DNA from: Lunatimonas sp.
GTDB taxonomy: Bacteria; Bacteroidota; Bacteroidia; Cytophagales; Cyclobacteriaceae
Reading direction: 5' to 3'
DNA: 64,000 nucleotides
NCBI RefSeq assembly: GCF_020832325.1
Contig: NZ_JAFIEU010000038.1
Span: 62,001-126,000 of the forward strand
Shown: piece by piece, positions 9,601 through 17,634 of the stretch
Position numbering within the stretch: the stretch's first letter is position 1
Layout: each line of letters begins with the position of its first letter
The notes under the pieces: generated by a model
The model's database searches: none
What the model saw: only the letters and a program-made list of their open reading frames with translations
What the model was told of the DNA's origin: nothing
Made by a program: the position numbers and the translations under genes

Positions 9601-9706
9601 CCACTCGGGTTTATCCCTTATGCCCGACGGGTTGGAACAAACCATGACCAAGGAGGAGCTGGCGAACCTAATTGGGTTTTTGAAGTCTGGAGGGATTGAA
9701 CCCTAG
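6653..9706 (+). CDS. PVC-type membrane-bound dehydrogenase/cytochrome c lipoprotein
   Basis: The ATG at 6653 shares its A with the previous stop, so the two genes are translationally coupled. A longer frame opens at 6500 but lies inside the upstream gene. The protein has 1017 residues. The N-terminus is hydrophobic and ends in WGCG, a possible relaxed lipobox. Residues of about 60-440 form a propeller of the putative membrane-bound dehydrogenase family (DENRVLYVAENRGYPDP, RDGDGKYD, DTNGDGVAD calcium-type loops). HEAT-like helical repeats follow (about 470-880). Near the end is a cytochrome c domain with CSSCH, the heme site of the Pirellula/Verrucomicrobium-type heme-binding family. It probably oxidises a sugar or alcohol in the periplasm; the substrate is unknown. 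Confidence 0.85.
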   Translation: MIGMRYQGHQHRFVVFLILWITWGCGTDRPDAGGGDEVVFELQDSPVNSPLYTYADSIQLKAALASFQLEPGLRIELIAAEPLVIDPVAFAFDENRVLYVAENRGYPDPAEGGTSTQLGRIARLEDRDGDGKYDHRTEFATGLTYPNGIMVWRGGVFVTCAPDIYYFKDTNGDGVADVKKVVLTGFNADKTAQIRASHPTLGLDGWVYVTGGLNGGSVTSPEHPDRAAVTLSSSDGRFHPDTFEFQTTGGRSQFGLAFDPFGRRFGTSNRHPLQHVVIEPWQLARNPHLTFNRTTQDVAKPEAEATVYPISNAVITADFIPKLIGLSHKGTFTSACGPVLFYGTALKPEHVGNAFICEPAQNLVQRQVLSPDEVSFRAQRAYENREFLASTDSWFNPVFLGHGPDGAMYLADMYRKVIDHPSYVPESAREGLDFVSGKDKGRIYRIVRKEFNQANPSGEQTGSLVLPFEDPVALLGSADEWERSVAHRLLLEASDTRTMSQVSDVFHKSERPESRARALWVLQSMRALDVKHLEKAFIDSNLGVREQAVILSGQLASDHPELVRPLIAATEDDEMRVRFLASLELGSLTGEEIMGALAQVAVRDGANPWSRSAVLSGIGGQLPEYLQVFRLMESADSPAFPVMMQELGALVGNSASWQDCRELLQDMLGSSGDIRWRMATLLGLLGGLEGRKIAPVDLGLASALDNTPLSDRELTSRREFVAEVVRIGLNESEAVSVRAVAVSLLGYAPFQWVELELGQLLKPHHPTEIQLAAVKAIAGVDDPGAAELLLSADAWSSFTPRVKSAVVAALVSRRATVQQLLSAIADQVVAPAEIPSMVRQRLMSDGLPAIRDKAASLFHDLEGGGRMAVFEEYLGVLENPSDPVLGKQVFEKNCSSCHTYAGQGGQVGPDLTGVKNQPGDALLLHTLVPNYEVLPAYQAISIQTKDGRTLAGWVAAESDQSITLRTAYGTDEAVLRSTIASIHHSGLSLMPDGLEQTMTKEELANLIGFLKSGGIEP

Positions 9707-9758
9707 GAAGCGGGGCGATGGATTTTCTTAGCGCGTAACATCACGGAGTAATTTGACA

Positions 9759-10637
9759 CTATGCCACGTGTTGCATATTGACCACTTTTCGAAATTCTGA
9801 GGGGGTCATTTTTTTGTGTTTCTTAAATTGGCGGTTGAAATTTGCGAGGTTATTGAACCCACATTCAAAGGCTACTTCCACAATGTTCATGTCGGTTTCC
9901 GACAACAGCTTGCAGGCGTGGCCTATCCGAACGGTGTTTAGGTATTCGACAAAGGTGATGCGGTATTGTTCCTTGAAGAAATTGCAAAATGTAGTCACTG
10001 CCATATTGGCTAGGGCTGCAACTTCTGGTAGGGTGATTTCTTGGTCAAAGTTTTTAAAGATGTGCTCTTTAATTTTAGTCAGTCGATCAGATCCCTGAGG
10101 GTCTACCTGATCCAAATAGCCTGGACTGGCCAAGAGCTCGTACTCCCGCGTTTGCGATAGGATGTCAAAGATGGAAAGCAGGCTGGAAAGCCGCTGTATG
10201 CCGTTCATATGAACCATACCGGTCATCAAGGCCCTTACTTGTTCTTTGGTGTTACCGCTTAAGGCCATGCCTCGTTTGGAGAGCTTTAGGAAGTTTTTGA
10301 GGGGCTCCATTTCCGGAATATTTAAGAAATCCTCTCCCAGAAAGTGCTCCTGAAAGTGGATGACGATGGCTTCCGCGGGTCCGTCTGTTTGCCCGTTCAC
10401 ATAGGCCGAGTCATTCACCCAGACATGCGGCAAATAAGGCCCCATACATACCAAGTCACCCTCTTGAAAGTAACCAATATGGTCTCCGACCATCCGGCGT
10501 CCCGTACTTTTCAGCACCAAAACCAGTTCGTATTCGGGGTGATAATGCCAGGGGCAGGGGAAATACTGTCCCTCCTCTTTGAACACGATAAAGGATTTGT
10601 CGAAATCCTGCGGTAGTCTGACTTCTATCGATTTCAT
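9759..10637 (-). CDS. AraC-family transcriptional regulator with cupin sensor domain
   Basis: This is a 292-residue protein. The N-terminal half is cupin-like (PCPWHYHPEYELVLVLKSTGRR, GDLVCMGPYLPHVW) and probably binds the inducer. The C-terminal 100 residues are a double helix-turn-helix AraC domain (LPEVAALANMAVTTFCNFFK, VAFECGFNNLANFNRQFKK). It is transcribed divergently from the catabolic island starting at 11041, and convergently with the heme-binding lipoprotein gene. By position it is the best candidate regulator of the island. No operator could be identified by eye. Confidence 0.9.
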   Translation of the reverse strand: MKSIEVRLPQDFDKSFIVFKEEGQYFPCPWHYHPEYELVLVLKSTGRRMVGDHIGYFQEGDLVCMGPYLPHVWVNDSAYVNGQTDGPAEAIVIHFQEHFLGEDFLNIPEMEPLKNFLKLSKRGMALSGNTKEQVRALMTGMVHMNGIQRLSSLLSIFDILSQTREYELLASPGYLDQVDPQGSDRLTKIKEHIFKNFDQEITLPEVAALANMAVTTFCNFFKEQYRITFVEYLNTVRIGHACKLLSETDMNIVEVAFECGFNNLANFNRQFKKHKKMTPSEFRKVVNMQHVA

Positions 10638-10673
10638 GTGTCTAGAATTGTTTTTTAATGGTCAGATGGAATC

Positions 10674-10722
10674 CCTGCCTACCGGCTGGCAGGTCGCATG
10701 TTTTCCCCGATAGGCATCGGGG
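10674..10722. repeat. Two adjacent palindromes (REP-like)
   Basis: CCTGCC at 10674 pairs with GGCAGG ending at 10693. CCCCGAT at 10705 pairs with ATCGGGG ending at 10722 around a four-base loop. Neither is followed by a T-run, so they are unlikely to be simple terminators. They look like a short interspersed palindromic unit near the start of the regulator gene. Confidence 0.5.
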
Positions 10723-10968
10723 CATCCCATTGTGTGAAGGCAACGTCATGCTCGATTTCATAATATCCTGAATTTGTTAGCTTAATATAGGTTAAATCTC
10801 TGTAAGGTGAAAGCTTTTTGGCCTTGCTTGAAAAATAGTATCATAAATATAGATAATAATAACAGGAGAGAACCGGAGAAAAGAAGCTGTTTGATAAGCG
10901 GTGTTTTTTGTTGAAAAATAGTACCACTATTGTAAAGGATATTAATAGTATCTGTAGACGTTACCAGA

Positions 10969-10976
10969 TACTTTTG
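10969..10976 (+). promoter_or_regulatory. Candidate -7 element TACTTTTG
   Basis: This matches the Bacteroidota -7 consensus TAnnTTTG and lies about 65 bases before the first gene of the catabolic island. No clear -33 TTTG was found at the usual spacing, so this is a weak prediction. Confidence 0.4.
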
Positions 10977-11040
10977 GTAGTGTTAAAACGTATCCGTTAG
11001 CACCTAGCCGTGCCAACTGCCGATTTTTATAGAACAGGGA

Positions 11041-12012
11041 ATGATTAAACCGAATGAGCTTGCGGAAATAGAACTGGGAGTAGTAGGCCTTGGATTGATG
11101 GGGAGTAGCATTGTGGTAGCTTTGTTGATTGCAGGGCATCCGGTGCGCGGCGTGGCACCCATTCCTTCGGACATGAAGGATGCAGAACTTCGCATCACCA
11201 AGCAACTGAAACACGCTGAGGAAAGCGGAATATTAAATCAACCCATTTCCCAATACCTTTCCCGTTTGATGCTATCCGAGGACTTTGGTATATTGAGAGA
11301 TTGTAGGCTGGTACAGGAATGCGTGGTCGAACGCACCGAGATCAAAGGACTCATGTACCGAAAAATTGCGGAGGCAACGCGGGGAAAAGCCATTGTTTCC
11401 AGCAATACTTCTGCGATTCCGATCAGCGTCCTTCAGGACCTGGTACCCAATCCAGAGCGGTTTCTTGGCGTTCATTGGGCCGAACCTGCTTACCTGACCC
11501 GGTTTTTGGAGATTACCAAGGGAGCGAAAACAGCGGAGGAGCCTGCCAAGTGGGTCTTTGAATTGGCCCACTATTGGGATAAGGAGCCTACCTTCCTGCA
11601 AAAGGATATCAGAGGTTTTGTAACAAACCGGCTGATGTATGCCGTCTATCGGGAGGCCTTTCACCTGATCGACAGGAAGGAGGCAACGGTGGAGGATGTG
11701 GATAAATCCTTTCGGTATGATGCGGGTTCTTGGATCACCGCGATGGGGCTGATGAAACGCATGGACCTCTTGGGATTGGCGGATTTTCGTGTAGCACTCA
11801 GTCGCTTATTTCCAGAACTTAGCAATTCGACGGAAGTTCCCGAACTCATGAAACAGATGGTGGAAAAAGAGGCCCGCGGCATACAAAATGCTCGTGGACT
11901 TTATGCGTATACGGAGCAGGAAGCGGAAGAATGGGAAAAAGCTTTTGCGGCTTTCAATAAAGAGATTTACCGGTTGGCGGCTGAACATCCTTCCGCACCG
12001 ACTGAAAAATAA
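11041..12012 (+). CDS. 3-hydroxyacyl-CoA dehydrogenase-family oxidoreductase (intact catalytic pair)
   Basis: This 323-residue protein carries an N-terminal Rossmann fold with G16-L-G18-L-M-G21, followed by the C-terminal helical dehydrogenase domain (DIRGFVTNRLMYAVYREAF). The catalytic His (H145, in GVHWAEP) and its Glu partner twelve residues on (E157) are both present. The family includes beta-oxidation enzymes, L-carnitine dehydrogenase and L-gulonate 3-dehydrogenase; with no acyl-CoA genes nearby, a polar 3-hydroxy acid or amino alcohol is more likely than a fatty acid. It is the first gene of the island, with the aminotransferase starting five bases after its stop. A paralogue at 13334 has lost the His. 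Confidence 0.85.
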   Translation: MIKPNELAEIELGVVGLGLMGSSIVVALLIAGHPVRGVAPIPSDMKDAELRITKQLKHAEESGILNQPISQYLSRLMLSEDFGILRDCRLVQECVVERTEIKGLMYRKIAEATRGKAIVSSNTSAIPISVLQDLVPNPERFLGVHWAEPAYLTRFLEITKGAKTAEEPAKWVFELAHYWDKEPTFLQKDIRGFVTNRLMYAVYREAFHLIDRKEATVEDVDKSFRYDAGSWITAMGLMKRMDLLGLADFRVALSRLFPELSNSTEVPELMKQMVEKEARGIQNARGLYAYTEQEAEEWEKAFAAFNKEIYRLAAEHPSAPTEK

Positions 12013-12017
12013 GGTTT

Positions 12018-13337
12018 ATGGCAGAGAATCGATACAATGAATCCGGGAATTGGCTGGAGCGTGCTAAAAAGGTCTTGGCCTCCGGGGTTTCCTCGGAGTT
12101 TAGAAAATACAATCACCCCCATGCTTTGTTCTACACCCACGGAAAAGGCGTGCATCTATGGGATTTAGATGGCAACGAATACTTGGACTTTACCCTAAGT
12201 CAGGGTCCTCTTATTTTGGGCCACTCCAATCAGGAAGTGTTGGAGGCGGTGAACGCCTACTCCGCGCAGGGGCAGCTTTTTGCCGGGCAGCATCAGCAGG
12301 AAGTCGAGCTTGCCGAGTGGCTAAACCGTGTGATTCCCTCTGCGGAATTGATGCGTTTTTGTCTGGATGGATCCGAGGCGGTGCAGACTGCGATTCGGGT
12401 GGCTCGTGCCAAAACTGGTAAGGTCAAGTTTATCCGATTTGAAGGACACTATCATGGCTGGCTCGACAATGTCGCCTGGGCCATATCGGCACCTTCTCCT
12501 GAGGCACTTGGAGATAGGGCCCATCCCACGGTGTTTCCTTGGAGTCAGGGGTTGCCTCCCCAGGCCCAGGATGAGTTTTTGACCCTTCCCTGGAATGACC
12601 TGGAGCTGGTAAGAGCCACGCTAAAGGACAGGCATCAGGAGGTGGCTGCCATTATCACCGAGCCTATGATGTGCAATAGCGGCTGTATTCCGCCCAAACC
12701 TGGGTTTCTGGAAGGGCTGAAATCCTTATGTGATCAATATGGGATCGCATTGATATTTGACGAAGTCATTACCGGGTTTCGCTTGGGTTTGTCCGGTGCG
12801 CAAGGATTTTTTCAGGTGACGCCGGATATGTCGATTTTTGCCAAGGCGCTGGGCAGTGGCTATCCCATCAGTGCGATTGTGGGTAAAAAAGCATGGATGG
12901 ACGAGATCGCTTCCGGAAGAGTTATCCATGCCGGAACCATGAACTCCTGCAATCCAACCGTTGCTGCTGCGTTGGCGACGGTCCGTATTTTGGAAAGAGA
13001 CAATCCTTATCCACAGATGTTTGCATTGGGAGAAAGGTTAAGGACTGGCCTAAGGCAACTGGCAGCGGAAATGGGAATCAACCTGCTGGTTCAGGGCTTG
13101 GGACCTGTGGTACACACCGGGTTTATGGATCGCGACAGTGTGTCCGAGTACCGGGAGGTTCTTCAATACGATGGAGGTAAGTTAAAGCGGTTTATTTCCG
13201 GTTTGCACGATGCGGGTATACGCGTCATTGGAAGAGGACTTTGGTATATTAGCAGTGCGCATCAGCCGGAGCACATAGAACAAGCACTCGTAAAAGCGAA
13301 GGATGTTTTGCATCGGTTAAACCATGAAACGCTATGA
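12018..13337 (+). CDS. Class III PLP aminotransferase (glutamate-1-semialdehyde aminomutase-like)
   Basis: This 439-residue protein belongs to the class III (subgroup II) aminotransferase family. It has the LWDLDGNEYLDFT entry motif, DGSEAVQTAIRVARA, the FEGHYHGW loop typical of the GSA-aminomutase branch, IFDEVITGFR with the Asp that binds the PLP ring nitrogen, and FAKALGSGYP with the PLP Lys near residue 276. It is not a heme-pathway HemL by context: it sits between two dehydrogenase paralogues and overlaps the second by four bases. It probably moves an amino group on or off an island intermediate. A related domain is fused into the protein at 18760-21096. Confidence 0.85.
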   Translation: MAENRYNESGNWLERAKKVLASGVSSEFRKYNHPHALFYTHGKGVHLWDLDGNEYLDFTLSQGPLILGHSNQEVLEAVNAYSAQGQLFAGQHQQEVELAEWLNRVIPSAELMRFCLDGSEAVQTAIRVARAKTGKVKFIRFEGHYHGWLDNVAWAISAPSPEALGDRAHPTVFPWSQGLPPQAQDEFLTLPWNDLELVRATLKDRHQEVAAIITEPMMCNSGCIPPKPGFLEGLKSLCDQYGIALIFDEVITGFRLGLSGAQGFFQVTPDMSIFAKALGSGYPISAIVGKKAWMDEIASGRVIHAGTMNSCNPTVAAALATVRILERDNPYPQMFALGERLRTGLRQLAAEMGINLLVQGLGPVVHTGFMDRDSVSEYREVLQYDGGKLKRFISGLHDAGIRVIGRGLWYISSAHQPEHIEQALVKAKDVLHRLNHETL

Positions 13338-14326
13338 AGTTGCCCTATGCCTCCGTGGCGGTGGTCGGAACCGGTCGGCTGCTTCCAGAAGTAGTCTGTT
13401 GCCTTCTTCAGGCAGGACATCACGTTCAGCTCTCAGAGCTTTCTTCCTGTGGGGTGGACCTATCTATTTTGTCGGACGGCGCGCTATCGGGGGAAGCGTT
13501 GGAGGAAATCGGTAATCGCTTGGAGCTGGTTGCCGAAATCACTGCCCTGTCGCCCGTTGATCTGGTGATCTTGATCACTCCGGAAGACCTCCAAACCAAG
13601 CGGGAGTCCCTCCAGGCAATCAGTCGGATCGTGCCGGAAGATGCTGTTTTGGCGGTGAACACCGAGAGTTTTTCCCTCGAAGAGCTTTGGGGGGATTGCG
13701 CGCATACAGGCAGAATCATTGGACTGAACTGGGTAAGGCCGGCACATGTGACGCTATTTGCGGAAGTAATCGCTACATCGGACACACCCACCGATCTGTT
13801 GGAGCAAATGATGTATTTGTTGGAAAAACACTGGAATAAGGATCCCTACGTCGTTTATGGAGGCAGGAGCATTCGTTCGAGGCTGCTGGCTGCGATGATC
13901 AGAGAGGCTTTTTTCTTGGTAGAACAGGGGTATGTGGGCGTGGAGGATATCGACCGCGCCTGCCGCAACGATGCCGGGTATTACATGCCCTTTGCTGGGA
14001 ATCTACGCTACATGGATCTCATGGGGACCAACGTATATGGGGTGGTGATGGAGGATCTCAACAAAGAGTTGGCTACCGATCAGAATCTTCCTTCCTTCTT
14101 TCAGAATATTTTCCAAGAAAACCCTTACCCCGGGATGGAATCTGGTAAGGGGTTTTACGGCTATGAGCAAGGAGCCGGTAATCTGGAGGAAAAAAACCTG
14201 TTGGTATTTGCCCAAAAAATAAGGGCATTGATGGATAGGTTTCCCTTCCCGAGAGACAAACAATCTGAAAACGAGGCGGCAGTGAAAGAAAGTATGCCAT
14301 TCACGCATAAAAATAGAAGCCTTTGA
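13334..14326 (+). CDS. 3-hydroxyacyl-CoA dehydrogenase-like paralogue lacking the catalytic His
   Basis: This 330-residue protein has the same two-domain layout as the protein at 11041, and C-terminal motifs such as REAFFLVEQGYVGVEDIDRAC align well. Two key features are changed. The dinucleotide motif reads GTGRLL, so the last Gly of GxGxxG is gone. The catalytic His is Asn (N132 in GLNWVRP), while the Glu twelve residues later remains. The start ATG overlaps the aminotransferase stop (ATGA). It may be a non-catalytic partner of the first dehydrogenase or have a changed activity. The family is clear and the function is not. Confidence 0.8.
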   Translation: MKLPYASVAVVGTGRLLPEVVCCLLQAGHHVQLSELSSCGVDLSILSDGALSGEALEEIGNRLELVAEITALSPVDLVILITPEDLQTKRESLQAISRIVPEDAVLAVNTESFSLEELWGDCAHTGRIIGLNWVRPAHVTLFAEVIATSDTPTDLLEQMMYLLEKHWNKDPYVVYGGRSIRSRLLAAMIREAFFLVEQGYVGVEDIDRACRNDAGYYMPFAGNLRYMDLMGTNVYGVVMEDLNKELATDQNLPSFFQNIFQENPYPGMESGKGFYGYEQGAGNLEEKNLLVFAQKIRALMDRFPFPRDKQSENEAAVKESMPFTHKNRSL

Positions 14327-14361
14327 AATGGGGTGATACGATATTTAAGCCCAATTAGCGC

Positions 14362-15111
14362 ATGAATTGTATGGAAGCAGAATCCCTAAAATCTACATTT
14401 GACCGGGATGGATTTATCTATCTCCCGGCTTTCCTTAGCACCGAGCAAATCGCGGAAATCCGCGAACGACTGGATCGGTTTATTGCCGAGAAGTCTGCTG
14501 CGCTTCCTCCGGAACACATCAAATACGAAGTGAAAGAAGATGCCACTACCCTTAAGATGATTCAGGATCTTCAGGTGTATGATCCCTTTTTTGCCGATGT
14601 TTTGTTTACGAGTACCTTTACCAAATTGGCGGAGGAACTTCTAGAGGAGGAGGTCATAGGCAAGACGGTGGAGTATTTCAACAAGCCCCCTAAGATTGGT
14701 AAGGCCACGCCTCCTCATCAGGATGGCTACTATTTTATGCTCAAGCCCATGAGTGCCGTCACTATGTGGATGGCCTTGGAGGACGTAGATGCGGAAAATG
14801 GCTGGGTAAGTTACGTTAAAGGCTCGCACAAGCTGGGAATGCGACATCACGCCTTTACCAACACCCTAGGGTTTTCCCAAGGGATTCCAGATTTTGGTAT
14901 TCCTGCCGATATGGAGAAGGAAGTTTTTTTCAAGACAAAGCCTGGGGATTTGTTGGTGCATCACGCGCTGACCATTCACCGGGCCAGCCCAAACACCAGC
15001 GAACACCGCACCCGAAAAGCCATGGGACTTATCTATTTTGGGGCTTCTGCCGCGGAGGACGTGGCCGCTAAGGCCGCTTATGTGAAAGCGCTGAACCAAA
15101 CCGGACCATGA
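14362..15111 (+). CDS. Phytanoyl-CoA dioxygenase (PhyH) family protein
   Basis: This 249-residue protein is an Fe(II)/2-oxoglutarate-dependent dioxygenase of the PhyH family. The iron ligands are visible as HQD in TPPHQDGYYF and the distal His in HHALTIHRASPN, with an Arg for 2-oxoglutarate soon after (EHRTRKAMGL). Such enzymes hydroxylate carbon next to a carboxyl or amine in small molecules (phytanoyl-CoA, ectoine, proline). It lies 35 bases after the second dehydrogenase and overlaps the transporter gene by four bases, so it probably hydroxylates the imported substrate. Confidence 0.85.
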   Translation: MNCMEAESLKSTFDRDGFIYLPAFLSTEQIAEIRERLDRFIAEKSAALPPEHIKYEVKEDATTLKMIQDLQVYDPFFADVLFTSTFTKLAEELLEEEVIGKTVEYFNKPPKIGKATPPHQDGYYFMLKPMSAVTMWMALEDVDAENGWVSYVKGSHKLGMRHHAFTNTLGFSQGIPDFGIPADMEKEVFFKTKPGDLLVHHALTIHRASPNTSEHRTRKAMGLIYFGASAAEDVAAKAAYVKALNQTGP

Positions 15112-17624
15112 GACAATTTCCCGTATCCTGTCTGTTCCTGGCGTTGGGGTTACTTTTGATGCTGGGTGCCTGCGGCACGCACGAGGATTCGCCCGTTTCG
15201 GATGTACTTAGGGAGCAGGCCGTTGAGGTGCTGGATGAGGTGATGCGGGAACAGGAATCATGGGTAAAGGTCCACGCGGCAGAATACAAAATATGGGCGG
15301 GCTACGGAGAAGGTGTTCGGGAGACCTTTTTGGCTGAAAAGGTCCGCTTCGAAGAATTCCCCCAATACCGTGTGGGGATCTGGCGCGTATTGGCTCAGGC
15401 ATCTCCGGAGGAACGGGATTTTTACGGACAAAAAGTAGTGGAAGCCTTTCGGGATCCTTTGGGGGAAGATCGCATTCACGCTGCGGAAACCGCCGCTAAG
15501 TTGGGAATTTCCTTAAGTGACCTGGCCCCTGAGGAGACAAAGGAGGTGTTGGCGGGCCCCATTAATTCGCTCTACGTTTATACCCTTTGGAGCACACTTC
15601 AGGGATCCCAGCAATCTCTCTCCAAGCCAACTTTGTTGGATTTGGTGCTGGATGAGGAGGTGGAGGACTTACCTAGGATGCAAGCTGCCTTTGCATTGCG
15701 AAATGAGCGAAGCATCCCTCCCGAACAATGGGAAGCGCTGGCGTCGCAGGCATTGGAGGCTAGGGAAGGGGAGCTTTCCCGGGTGTACTTGCTGTCTGCT
15801 GCCTATGTCAATTCCCCGGATTCTCAACGAGAAAGCACGCTTTTCTCCCAAATCAAAAAATCCCTACTGGAACTGGAGCATTCACCTCGAAAAGGGGAAC
15901 GGATGGAATTATTGATGGCGTTGTCCATCGCTGGCAGTGGGGAGGACCTTCCCTTAATGAAGCGGCTTTTGAATGGGGAAAACCCGCTCTTGGGATCCTC
16001 GGAAAACGATAAAGCAGCGAATAATTCTCCCGACAATGCGGATGTACGTGCCACAGCGGCCTATGCCATTCTTCAGCTAGACAGGAGGCAGCCCTACTCA
16101 CTTGCCTGGGGCGATTGGATGGTCATCGTTGTTTACCTAATGGGCATGCTGGGTATCGGATATTTTTTCTCTCGTCGAAACAAAAACGAGAAGGATTATT
16201 ACTTGGGTGGGGGGAAGATGAATCCCATAGCTGTAGGGCTGTCGCTATTTGCCACCCTACTCAGTTCGTTGAGTTACCTTTCCTATCCCGGGGAAATGAT
16301 CAAATACGGTCCCGTTATTTTTTCGGGTGTGCTGGTGTTTCCCTTGGTGTATTATGTGGTGGGCTGGTTTTTGATTCCAAAGTTCATGAAGCTTCGTGTG
16401 ACCAGTGCATATGAAATCCTGGAGATCAATCTAGGCGTGAGTATTCGGCTTTTGGCAACGTTTTTCTTTTTGTCCCTCCGGTTTTTGTGGATGGGCACAA
16501 TTATTTTCATCACCGTCAACACGGCTATTCTATCGATTTTTGGCTTTGATCCTTCCTATACGCTGCTACTCAGTGTCTTGTTGATGAGTGTTACGGTAAT
16601 TTATACTACCATGGGTGGCCTCAAGGCGGTGGTATTTACCGATGTCATCCAGTCGGGCGTTTTGATCGGTGGCGCGTTGCTAACATTGGCCGTGGTAAGT
16701 TGGCACTTCGGTTCATTTAACGCCTGGATTCCAACGGAATGGCTCCCGTATTGGGGAGAGTTGAAATGGGGATTTGATGCTCGGGAGCGGCTTACCATAG
16801 CCAATGCCCTGTTGACCACCTTTGTTTGGTATGTGGCTTCGTCGGGCTCAGATCAAATGTCCATTCAGCGGTTTTTGGCCACAGAAAATATACATACCGC
16901 CAGACGTACCTTTGGCGTTTCGTTAATGACTACCTTTGTAGTGCAGATGCTGCTCGGTTTGGTGGGGCTGGCTGTGATGGCCTATTTTACGGCTTTTCCC
17001 AGGTACTTGGCGCCAGGAGAGACCCTGACCTCCCATGCAGACCAGTTATTCCCAAAGTTTATTTTGGTGGGATTACCGGTGGGTATTTCCGGTCTGGTGG
17101 CGGCAGGCATACTCGCGGCAGCTATGTCCAGCCTTTCTTCCGGACTCAATTCCACTTCGTCGGTGATTTCAGAAGACCTGTTGAAGCGCTTTTCCAAGAA
17201 ATATACAGCGCCCAAAAACCAACTCCAATCGATACGAAAGCTCTCGCTTTTTGTAGGGGTACTGGCTTTGGGGTTGAGTTTGGGAATCAGCCGGGTAGAA
17301 GGCAACCTCTACGATGTGATTGTCAAGGTGGTCAACCTCTTTGTGTCACCCCTGTTCGTGTTGTTTTTTATGGCTTTGTTTATCCCCTTTGCGACGGCAA
17401 GGGGCACCTTCTGGGGAGGGATCGCGAGTGTGGGTATTGCGATTGCGGTGGCTTTTTTCAAGATTTTTGGCATTGAAGTACTCTACATTATGCCGGTTTC
17501 GCTATTTGTGGGCATCCTGGTAGGTACTCTGCTTAGCTGGGTGGATCATCGCATACTGGGCAATCCTGAAACCATGCGAAAAAGGGTACGGGCTGCCGAC
17601 ATTCTAAAGAAAAAAGTCACCTAA
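15108..17624 (+). CDS. Lipoprotein/helical-repeat domain fused to a sodium:solute symporter
   Basis: This 838-residue protein starts with a lipoprotein-like signal (LLLMLGACGTHEDS). About 300 residues of soluble helical-repeat sequence follow. From about residue 334 comes a complete sodium:solute symporter: 12 or more hydrophobic segments, the YYLGGGKMNPIAVGLSLFATLLSS motif of transmembrane segment 1, and GILAAAMSSLSSGLNS late in the protein. SSS family members import sugars, amino acids, sialic acid or vitamins with Na+. The helical domain would lie in the periplasm and may present the substrate. It overlaps the dioxygenase by four bases, and a sialidase-fold gene follows ten bases later. 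Confidence 0.85.
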   Translation: MRQFPVSCLFLALGLLLMLGACGTHEDSPVSDVLREQAVEVLDEVMREQESWVKVHAAEYKIWAGYGEGVRETFLAEKVRFEEFPQYRVGIWRVLAQASPEERDFYGQKVVEAFRDPLGEDRIHAAETAAKLGISLSDLAPEETKEVLAGPINSLYVYTLWSTLQGSQQSLSKPTLLDLVLDEEVEDLPRMQAAFALRNERSIPPEQWEALASQALEAREGELSRVYLLSAAYVNSPDSQRESTLFSQIKKSLLELEHSPRKGERMELLMALSIAGSGEDLPLMKRLLNGENPLLGSSENDKAANNSPDNADVRATAAYAILQLDRRQPYSLAWGDWMVIVVYLMGMLGIGYFFSRRNKNEKDYYLGGGKMNPIAVGLSLFATLLSSLSYLSYPGEMIKYGPVIFSGVLVFPLVYYVVGWFLIPKFMKLRVTSAYEILEINLGVSIRLLATFFFLSLRFLWMGTIIFITVNTAILSIFGFDPSYTLLLSVLLMSVTVIYTTMGGLKAVVFTDVIQSGVLIGGALLTLAVVSWHFGSFNAWIPTEWLPYWGELKWGFDARERLTIANALLTTFVWYVASSGSDQMSIQRFLATENIHTARRTFGVSLMTTFVVQMLLGLVGLAVMAYFTAFPRYLAPGETLTSHADQLFPKFILVGLPVGISGLVAAGILAAAMSSLSSGLNSTSSVISEDLLKRFSKKYTAPKNQLQSIRKLSLFVGVLALGLSLGISRVEGNLYDVIVKVVNLFVSPLFVLFFMALFIPFATARGTFWGGIASVGIAIAVAFFKIFGIEVLYIMPVSLFVGILVGTLLSWVDHRILGNPETMRKRVRAADILKKKVT

Positions 17625-17634
17625 GTAAGTAGGT

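Larger units (their letters stand above)
10638..11040. other. Divergent intergenic region between the AraC regulator and the catabolic island
   Basis: About 400 bases carry no convincing gene. The part near the regulator holds two adjacent palindromes (10674-10722). The middle is AT-rich. The island side has a TAnnTTTG promoter-like element at 10969-10976. By position this is where the regulator would bind. Confidence 0.6.

Noticed and set aside
16826-17476. Plus-strand open frame of 216 codons inside the symporter gene
   Set aside because: It overlaps a strongly supported transporter in another frame and shows no motif of its own.
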